Part shown: positions 57,642-64,000 of the stretch, piece by piece | Layout of the letters: each line of letters begins with the position of its first letter | Position numbering within the stretch: the stretch's first letter is position 1 | Assembly: GCF_005845035.1 (NCBI RefSeq) | Contig: NZ_SPFO01000011.1 | Location: 1-64,000, forward strand | Length of the DNA: 64,000 nucleotides | Source of the DNA: Collinsella aerofaciens | Lineage (GTDB): Bacteria > Actinomycetota > Coriobacteriia > Coriobacteriales > Coriobacteriaceae | Direction of reading: 5' to 3' | Notes under the pieces: model-generated | Told to the model about the DNA's origin: nothing | Database searches by the model: none | Seen by the model: only the letters and a program-made list of their open reading frames with translations | Made by a program: the position numbers and the translations under genes

Positions 57642-60600
57642 GACGACGCATCGCTGGGCGGTCGCTCAGCAAAACCCCGAGCTCGAAAAGGAGCTTTCGG
57701 CTGGCCTGGGCATACCCGGGCTGGTGGCGCGCATTATGGTTGCGCACGGCATTACATCCATCGAGGAAGGCCAGCTGTTTTTGACGCCTTCGCTCGATCG
57801 CGACTGGGCGGACCCACTCGTTATTCCGGGCATGGTGGTCGTCGCCGACCGCGTTGAGCGTGCTATTCGCAGCCACGAGCGTATCGCCGTCTTTGGCGAT
57901 TTTGACGTCGACGGCATTACGTCGACTTGTCTGTTGACCGAGGCGCTACGTTCGTTTGGCGCCAACGTCACGCCGTTTATTCCGCACCGCTTTGACGAGG
58001 GCTACGGCCTGTCGCGTGCGGCGCTCGACCGCGTCAACGAGCTCGCTCAACCCAACCTGATTGTGACCGTCGATAACGGTATTGCTGCCAAGGAAGAGGT
58101 CTCCTATCTGGAGAGTCTGGGGATCGATTTGGTGGTCACGGACCATCACGAGCCGTCCGACCAGGTGCCGCAGGGCGTGCCCCTGACCGATCCCAAGCTC
58201 GAGGACGAGGGCCCCTCGCGCGAGCTTGCCGGTGCCGGTGTGGCGCTTAAGCTGGTGCAGGTCCTGGGCGAGCGTTTGGGCAAGCCGTCGTATTGGCGTT
58301 CGCTGATAGAGGTCGCGGCGCTGGGCACCGTGTCCGACATGATGCCGCTCACGCCCGAGAATCGCGCACTGGTCGCCGAGGGCATCCAGCAGATGCGCGT
58401 GACGGCCCGCCCCGGTTATATCGCGCTTGCCGCACTTGCCAAGGCCGACCTTTCTACCATTACGGCCGACGGCCTGTCGTTTTCGCTCATCCCTCGTCTG
58501 AATGCTGCCGGCCGCATGGCTGATCCCAAGCTGGCGCTCGACCTGCTGCTTGCCCGCGACCCCATCGAAGCGAGCGCGCTTGCCGCCGAGCTCGAGGAAA
58601 TCAATCGCCAGCGCCGTGAGATCGAGGCGGAGCTCACGCGCGATGCCATGGCAAAGGTCGAGGAGACCTATGACGGCGGACGCGCGATCGTCGTGGGCGG
58701 CGAAGGCTGGCACGAGGGCGTCAAGGGCATCGTGGCAAGCCGTCTGACCAACCGCTACCACGTGCCGGCGCTGCTGTTCTCGATCGAGGACGGTATCGCG
58801 CGCGGCTCTGGTCGCTCGGTGGGCAAAGTTAACCTGTTTGACGCCATCGAGCGCTGTTCCGACCTGATGATTCGTCGCGGCGGACATGCCGGTGCGGTGG
58901 GTGTGACTATCGAGGCATCCAAGCTCGACGAGTTCCGCCGTCGCCTTTCCGCCGTGTTGTCCGAGCTTCCCGCCGAGGACTTTGAGGACACCGACGAGGT
59001 TGCCGCCACGGTCGAACTTTCCGAATTGAATATCGAGACCATCGAGCAGATTTCCCGCCTTGAGCCGTTTGGCCAGGGTAATAAGGTGCCGCTGCTGGCT
59101 GCCGAGGGCGTGACGATGTGTGATCGCGCCGTGGTGGGTAAGACCGGCGAGCACATGCGCTTTGTGGCGACCGATGGCGCCGCGAGTGTGCCGGCCATTA
59201 TGTTCCGCGTGCCGCAAATCGATAAGCTCATCAACTGCGATAGCGCTGTCGACTTGGTGTTCGAGGCCGTTGCCGAGCATTGGCAGGGTCGTGTGAAGCC
59301 CAAGCTCATGGTCAAGGATGTTCTGGTCCGCGATACCACGCTGCCCAGCGTCGACGATCCGGCATGCGAGCTTCGTCGTGGCGTGCAGCCGGCGGATTCC
59401 GGCCTGCGCTTGGAGTCGCGCAAGCGCGAGACGCTCGCCCAGCTTTCCTATACCGAGCTCACGCGCTCGCTTATCCATAGCTTTATCGGCTCGAACCAGC
59501 CACATCGCGCGCAGGTCGAGGCACTCGACGCGCTCGCCGACCACCAGAGCGTTTTGGCCGTTATGGGGACGGGACGTGGCAAGTCGCTCATCTTCCATGT
59601 GCACGCCGCGCGCGAGGCGGTCCTTCGTGGGCGGGCGAGCATCTTTGTCTATCCGCTGCGTGCGCTCGTTGCCGACCAGGCTTATCATCTCTCATCGACG
59701 ATGGCCGCGCTCGGCATTGGCGTGGGCGTGCTGACCGGCGAGACCGTGGAGGCGGCGCGCGATGACGTGTTTGCCGGCTTGGCTTCGGGCCGCACCGGCA
59801 TCGTGCTCACGACGCCCGAGTTCCTGTCCATTCACCGCGACCGCTTTGCGCGTTCGGGGCGCATCGGTTTTGTCGTTATCGATGAGGCGCATCATGCCGG
59901 TCTTGCCAAGGGCGGCGACCGCAGCGCCTATCTCGACATGCCCGATATCCTCAAAGCCTTGGGCGACCCGGTCGTTATGGCTGCGACGGCCACCGCAACG
60001 GCTCCGGTTGTGGCCGAGCTCGCCCGCGTACTACCGATTACCCGCACGGTGGTCGACGAGACGGTGCGCGAGAACTTGCAGCTCGAGGATGACCGAGATC
60101 TTGCGAGCCGCGAGAACCGCCTGGTGTCAATCGTGGCGACGGGGGAAAAGACCGTCATCTACGTCAATTCGCGCGACCAGTCCGTGGCGCTCGCCAAGAC
60201 GTTGCGCAAGCGTGTGCCCGATTGCGCAACCCATATCGCGTTCTATAACGCGGGGCTTGCGCGTTCTGATCGCCGTCGCGTGGAGGAAGCATTCCGAGAC
60301 GGAAGCCTCAGCTGCATCGTCTCGACATCTGCCTTTGGCGAGGGCGTCAACCTGCCCGATATCCGCCATGTCGTGCTCTATCACATGCCGTTTGGCGGCA
60401 TTGAGTTTAACCAGATGAGCGGCCGCGCCGGTCGCGATGGCCAGCCCGCCGTGATCCATCTGCTCTATTCGTCGCGCGACGCCCGCATTAACGAGCGCCT
60501 GCTCGACTGCTATGCGCCCGAGCGCGACGAGCTCGTCACGCTCTATCGCGCGCTGCAGACCATGTGGCGCTCCAACCGCGGCAAGACGGGGGACGATTCC

Positions 60601-60915
60601 TTTAGCGCGAGCGATATCGACATCGCGCAGATGTGCCTTGCCATCGATGCTCGCACGCCGGTCGACGAGCGTTCGGTGGAAAGCGGCCTGGGAATCTTCG
60701 AAGAGCTTGGTTTCTGTCGAGTTTCGGGGTTTGACGACACTCGTCGTATCGCGATGGCCGAAAACCCCGGCCGCGTGCAATTGAGCAGGTCAATTCGCTA
60801 TTTGGAGGGCTTGCGCTCGCGCATGGAGTTCTCGGCTTTCCGGAGCTGGGCGCTCGATTCGTGCGCTTCTGATATGCTAGCCAAAGTTAACCGCCCGATC
60901 GTACCGCGGGCCTAG
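57628..60915 (+). CDS. recJ: RecJ exonuclease fused to a RecQ-like helicase
   Basis: The 1,095-residue product joins two machines. RecJ (about 1-600) has VFGDFDVDGIT at 88-98, VTVDNGIA, TDHHEPSD near 171 and the DHHA1 signature RRGGHAGAVG, for 5'-3' single-strand DNA degradation. The rest is a superfamily II helicase: MGTGRGKS at 645-652, VIDEAHHAG near 750, AATATAT, STSAFGEGVN and QMSGRAGRDGQ. The helicase half resembles RecQ. A single chain could unwind and degrade during recombination and repair. ATG 57628 has GGGGGTGGG. rel follows 15 bases later. Confidence 0.92.
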   Translation: MSSLKTTHRWAVAQQNPELEKELSAGLGIPGLVARIMVAHGITSIEEGQLFLTPSLDRDWADPLVIPGMVVVADRVERAIRSHERIAVFGDFDVDGITSTCLLTEALRSFGANVTPFIPHRFDEGYGLSRAALDRVNELAQPNLIVTVDNGIAAKEEVSYLESLGIDLVVTDHHEPSDQVPQGVPLTDPKLEDEGPSRELAGAGVALKLVQVLGERLGKPSYWRSLIEVAALGTVSDMMPLTPENRALVAEGIQQMRVTARPGYIALAALAKADLSTITADGLSFSLIPRLNAAGRMADPKLALDLLLARDPIEASALAAELEEINRQRREIEAELTRDAMAKVEETYDGGRAIVVGGEGWHEGVKGIVASRLTNRYHVPALLFSIEDGIARGSGRSVGKVNLFDAIERCSDLMIRRGGHAGAVGVTIEASKLDEFRRRLSAVLSELPAEDFEDTDEVAATVELSELNIETIEQISRLEPFGQGNKVPLLAAEGVTMCDRAVVGKTGEHMRFVATDGAASVPAIMFRVPQIDKLINCDSAVDLVFEAVAEHWQGRVKPKLMVKDVLVRDTTLPSVDDPACELRRGVQPADSGLRLESRKRETLAQLSYTELTRSLIHSFIGSNQPHRAQVEALDALADHQSVLAVMGTGRGKSLIFHVHAAREAVLRGRASIFVYPLRALVADQAYHLSSTMAALGIGVGVLTGETVEAARDDVFAGLASGRTGIVLTTPEFLSIHRDRFARSGRIGFVVIDEAHHAGLAKGGDRSAYLDMPDILKALGDPVVMAATATATAPVVAELARVLPITRTVVDETVRENLQLEDDRDLASRENRLVSIVATGEKTVIYVNSRDQSVALAKTLRKRVPDCATHIAFYNAGLARSDRRRVEEAFRDGSLSCIVSTSAFGEGVNLPDIRHVVLYHMPFGGIEFNQMSGRAGRDGQPAVIHLLYSSRDARINERLLDCYAPERDELVTLYRALQTMWRSNRGKTGDDSFSASDIDIAQMCLAIDARTPVDERSVESGLGIFEELGFCRVSGFDDTRRIAMAENPGRVQLSRSIRYLEGLRSRMEFSAFRSWALDSCASDMLAKVNRPIVPRA

Positions 60916-60930
60916 GGGAAGGGGACCTCG

Positions 60931-63291
60931 ATGGATGCCGCAGCCCGTACCGCCCATGATTCCACCCTCCAGCCGTTTTCGGAGATGGAGCACTATAAGC
61001 ATGCCGATGAGCTGCCGCCCGAGATTATGGCGGACAGCTACGACAAGCTGGAGCGCCTGTGCCTCAAATATATGAATGAGGACGACTTTTCTAAGGTGGA
61101 GCAAGCCTACTGCTTTGCCGCCGAGAAGCACTGCAACCAAAAGCGCCGCTCGGGCGAGATGTACATTAACCATCCCGTCGAGGTTGCCATCATTTTGGCC
61201 GATCTCAAGATGGACTGCGATGTGGTGTGCGCCGCACTGCTGCACGATACCGTCGAGGATACCGAGACCTCGCTCGCCGATGTTTCCGGCCTGTTTGGCG
61301 ATACGGTGGCCGAGCTCGTCGATGGCGTGACCAAGCTCACCAACATCGAAGTTGACAGCATGGACGAGAAGCAGGCGCTCACGCTGCGCAAGATGTTCCT
61401 CGCCATGTCCAAGGACATTCGCGTCATCATCGTTAAACTTGCCGACCGTCTGCACAACATGCGAACGCTGGCAGCCCTGCGCGAGGATCGTCGCCTGTTT
61501 AAGGCTCGCGAGACCATGGACGTGTATGCGCCCCTGGCCGACCGTCTGGGCATGAGCTCCATTAAATGGGAGCTCGAGGACCTGTCCTTCTTCTACCTTG
61601 AACCCGACGCCTACCAGCGCATCGCGCGCATGGTGGCGGAGTCGCGCGAGGTCCGTGAGCGCTATCTGGCCGAGACCATCAAGACACTCACCGACGAACT
61701 CAACCGCATTGGCCTGGAGGACTTCCAGATTAACGGCCGTTCCAAGCACTATTGGTCCATCTACCAAAAGATGAAGCGCAAGGGCAAGGAATTCTCCGAG
61801 ATCTACGACCTGGTGGCACTGCGTGTCATCACGCATTCGGTGCGCGATTGCTACTCCACGCTCGGCGCGGTGCATACGCTGTGGCACCCCATGCCCGGTC
61901 GCTTTAAAGACTATATCGCCATGCCCAAGGTCAATAACTACCAGTCGCTCCACACGACGGTCATCGGCCCCACGGCCCGTCCGCTCGAGATTCAGATTCG
62001 AACCTACGAGATGCATGAGCAGGCCGAGTACGGCATTGCCGCCCACTGGCTATACAAGAAGTCGGGCGGATCGTCTGCTTCCAAGACCAATGACGCTCAA
62101 CGTTTGGACGACCAGATCAACTGGCTCAAGCATTCGCTCGATTGGGCTGCGTCTGATGAGATCACCGACGCCAAGGAATACCTGCATTCGCTGAAGGTCG
62201 ACCTCTTCGATCAGGAGATCTTCGTCTTTACGCCCAAGGGCGAGGTCATGGCGCTTCGTGCCGGCTCCACGCCGCTCGACTTTGCCTATGCCGTTCACAC
62301 CGAGGTGGGAAACCATTGCGTCGGCGCCAAAATCAACGGTGCGGTGGCTCCGCTCACGCACGAGATTAAGACGGGTGACCGTATCGAGATCCTGACTAAC
62401 AAGAGTTCCAAGCCGTCGCGTGATTGGCTCAAGATCGTTAAGACGCCTTCCGCCAAGTCAAAGATCCGCCGCTATTTTGCCGCTGCGACCAAGGATGACG
62501 ACGCTGCTGCCGGCCGCGATATGCTGGCCAAGGACCTGCGGAAGCGTGGCTATGGCATTTCTACGCCGCGTTCGACGCGTGCGCTCAACGCCGTAGCGGA
62601 GCAGTTTAACTTCAAGCAGCTCGAGGACCTGTTTGCCGCCGTCGGCGCCGGCAAGGTTGCCCCGCGCGCTGTGGGCAATAAGGTCGAGCAAATCTTGGAC
62701 CCCAAGCCCGAGGAACAGCTCACCAAGGCCGAGGCTATCGCCGAGGTCGTGAAACAGCCTGCTCGCGGCTCCAACCGCAAGCCGCAAAAGCGCGGCAAGA
62801 GCGCAAGTAACGGCATTATCGTCAAGGGCGAGAGCAACAGCGGCCTGCTGGTCCGTCTGGCTCATTGCTGCAACCCCGTGACGGGCGACGACATCGTCGG
62901 CTTCATCACGCGCGGTCGCGGCGTTTCGGTGCATCGCGCCAACTGCCCTAACGTCAAGGGTCTTATGGAACATCCCGAGCGCATGATCGATGTGGAGTGG
63001 GACGGCGCTGCCGACACCCTCTTCCAGGTCGAGATCGTGGTCGAGTGCCTGGACCGCATGGGCCTGCTCAAGGATGTCACCATTGCCATTGGCGATGCGG
63101 GCGGCAATATCCTTTCTGCCGCCACGTCGACCAACCGCGAGGGTATTGCAACCCTGCGCTTTATGGTCGAGATCTCGGACGCGAGCGGTCTGGATCCGCT
63201 GCTGGCTTCCATCAGCAGCGTCGATTCGGTCTACGACGCTCGCCGTCTTATGCCCGGCGAAGGCGGAGCTCAGCTCAAACGCCGTGTGTAG
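60931..63291 (+). CDS. rel: bifunctional (p)ppGpp synthetase/hydrolase Rel
   Basis: Rel makes and breaks (p)ppGpp in the stringent response. The hydrolase HD motif is intact (LLHDTVEDT near 105). The synthetase region has GRFKDYIAMPKVNNYQSLH, whose RFKD is the RxKD form typical of bifunctional enzymes. TGS (FVFTPKGEVMAL, near 430), an RIS/zinc-type region (CCNPVTGDDIVGF) and a C-terminal ACT domain complete the 786 residues. ATG 60931 has AGGGGAAGGGGA. It is transcribed with recJ and followed by a terminator. Confidence 0.96.
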   Translation: MDAAARTAHDSTLQPFSEMEHYKHADELPPEIMADSYDKLERLCLKYMNEDDFSKVEQAYCFAAEKHCNQKRRSGEMYINHPVEVAIILADLKMDCDVVCAALLHDTVEDTETSLADVSGLFGDTVAELVDGVTKLTNIEVDSMDEKQALTLRKMFLAMSKDIRVIIVKLADRLHNMRTLAALREDRRLFKARETMDVYAPLADRLGMSSIKWELEDLSFFYLEPDAYQRIARMVAESREVRERYLAETIKTLTDELNRIGLEDFQINGRSKHYWSIYQKMKRKGKEFSEIYDLVALRVITHSVRDCYSTLGAVHTLWHPMPGRFKDYIAMPKVNNYQSLHTTVIGPTARPLEIQIRTYEMHEQAEYGIAAHWLYKKSGGSSASKTNDAQRLDDQINWLKHSLDWAASDEITDAKEYLHSLKVDLFDQEIFVFTPKGEVMALRAGSTPLDFAYAVHTEVGNHCVGAKINGAVAPLTHEIKTGDRIEILTNKSSKPSRDWLKIVKTPSAKSKIRRYFAAATKDDDAAAGRDMLAKDLRKRGYGISTPRSTRALNAVAEQFNFKQLEDLFAAVGAGKVAPRAVGNKVEQILDPKPEEQLTKAEAIAEVVKQPARGSNRKPQKRGKSASNGIIVKGESNSGLLVRLAHCCNPVTGDDIVGFITRGRGVSVHRANCPNVKGLMEHPERMIDVEWDGAADTLFQVEIVVECLDRMGLLKDVTIAIGDAGGNILSAATSTNREGIATLRFMVEISDASGLDPLLASISSVDSVYDARRLMPGEGGAQLKRRV

Positions 63292-63325
63292 GTGCGAGAG
63301 CCTCTCAGCATCATAGATATTGGTT

Positions 63326-63363
63326 ACGTTCGAGGCATCGTTTGGTGCCTCGAACGTATTTTA
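63326..63363 (+). terminator. terminator of rel
   Basis: ACGTTCGAGGCA and TGCCTCGAACGT form a perfect 12-bp stem around TCGTTTGG and are followed by ATTTTA. It overlaps the approach to the next gene's ribosome site. Confidence 0.8.
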
Positions 63364-63379
63364 GAAGGAGGGTATGCGC

Positions 63380-64000
63380 ATGGGCGATATGACTTTGGAC
63401 CTGACACCCCGAGGCGCGGCTTCGATTGAGGCACTCGTCAACGGCCCGATTCAGACCAACAGCTACGCCGTGATTTCGAATGACGAGTGCTTAATCGTCG
63501 ATCCGGCGTGGGAGGGAGAGCGTCTTGTGGAGCATATCCGCACCGCGCATCCCGAGGTGCGCGTACTCGGCTCTGTCTGCACGCACGGTCATGCCGACCA
63601 TGTTGGCGGGGTTGCCGGGGTTCGAGCTGTCGTTGGCGACAGCGCACTATATGAGTTGTGCGCTAAGGACGTGACGGTACCTCGCGCAAATATCGAGGAG
63701 CAGCGCGCCATGTGGGGTATCGAGACGCCCGATCCGGGTGAGCCGACGCGTTTGCTTGCCGAGGGCGATACAATCGAGGTGGGCGACGTCTGCCTGCAGG
63801 TGATCGAGACGCCGGGGCATACGCCGGGCGGCATCGTCCTGTTCGCCGCGACCGAGCAGGGGAACATCGCCTTTGTGGGCGACACGCTTTTCCCGGGCAG
63901 CCACGGTCGTACCGATCTTTCCGGCGGTGACGAGGCGGCGATTATGCGCTCGCTCTCCAAACTTGCCAAGACGCTTCCGCCCGATACCGTTTGCTTGACG
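63380..64000 (+). CDS. MBL-fold metallo-hydrolase (glyoxalase II-like), 3' end beyond window
   Basis: The frame is open from ATG 63380 to the window edge (207 codons, no stop). NGPIQTNSYAV starts the fold. THGHADHVGG near 68-77 is the zinc-binding HxHxDH motif. ETPGHTPGG and FVGDTLFPGSHGRTDL supply the third and fourth motifs. This is the glyoxalase II/YcbL-like branch, often a thioester hydrolase, and nearly complete here. ATG 63380 is favoured because GGAGGG lies seven bases ahead, while ATG 63374 is too close. It commonly follows rel in related genomes. Confidence 0.87.
   Translation, partial: MGDMTLDLTPRGAASIEALVNGPIQTNSYAVISNDECLIVDPAWEGERLVEHIRTAHPEVRVLGSVCTHGHADHVGGVAGVRAVVGDSALYELCAKDVTVPRANIEEQRAMWGIETPDPGEPTRLLAEGDTIEVGDVCLQVIETPGHTPGGIVLFAATEQGNIAFVGDTLFPGSHGRTDLSGGDEAAIMRSLSKLAKTLPPDTVCLT

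Overview
The window is high-GC (roughly 60%), densely coded bacterial chromosome. Its content points to an anaerobic, gut-type member of the Coriobacteriia, most likely Collinsella or a close relative: a reverse-type rubrerythrin, a ferredoxin-fused Etf with a lactate-dehydrogenase-like flavoprotein, an LAQTG-type surface protein, a RecJ-helicase fusion, a single-chain PurL and a bifunctional Rel. The genus is inferred from protein resemblance and style and was not tested by any search. I see no rRNA or tRNA gene, no CRISPR array and no intact transposase.

Layout. 0-2 kb: left-edge palindromes, then pdxS-pdxT (PLP synthase) divergent from a MocR/PdxR-type regulator. 3.4-5 kb: an unknown protein with a nuclease-like C-terminus, lying between two direct copies of a ~120-bp palindromic repeat. 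5-8.5 kb: rubrerythrin, then an iron alcohol dehydrogenase and an aldehyde dehydrogenase whose natural 5' end carries an in-frame TAA. 8.5-12 kb: a 27-residue membrane peptide behind a LexA-like box, then HIRAN, small acidic, phosphoesterase and DUF2130 genes. 12-21.6 kb: a Ski2-like helicase, TrmB, a Trm9-like methyltransferase, an XRE/DUF4097 pair, Elp3 and a spermidine-synthase-like protein. 21.6-27.3 kb: a three-gene set (TerB-N protein, ATPase, Lhr-like helicase) matching the Shango anti-phage system. 27.3-31.4 kb: a DUF554 protein and a five-gene locus, mostly exported proteins, of unknown function. 31.7-35.4 kb: FAD oxidoreductase-EtfB-EtfA (lactate oxidation type). 35-47.5 kb: HD protein, AzlCD, KdgT, GGDEF protein, EamA exporter, PurL, a cation/proton antiporter, a 31-bp-periodic inverted-repeat array and a BaiA-like short-chain dehydrogenase. 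47.7-54.7 kb: homoserine dehydrogenase, a doubly deleted livJ remnant and an intact livJHMGF branched-chain amino-acid ABC operon. 54.8-64 kb: CutC, a HIT/GalT-like protein, a BASS-family symporter, RecJ-helicase fusion, Rel, and a metallo-hydrolase cut by the window edge.

How it fits together. Most of the window is housekeeping and transport for an amino-acid- and lactate-using anaerobe: vitamin B6, purine and threonine/methionine precursors, leucine-type uptake, azaleucine-type export, redox balancing and stringent response. The accessory biology lies in the Shango locus, the exported-protein locus, the repeat-flanked nuclease-like gene, the SOS-box/peptide locus and an unusual density of intergenic palindromes. 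At least three families are visible: TAAGTGAGTAGAC-ended elements, GGGAC-core hairpins and the 31-bp-periodic array. Several palindromes keep complementarity while their sequence drifts, which suggests selection for the structure.
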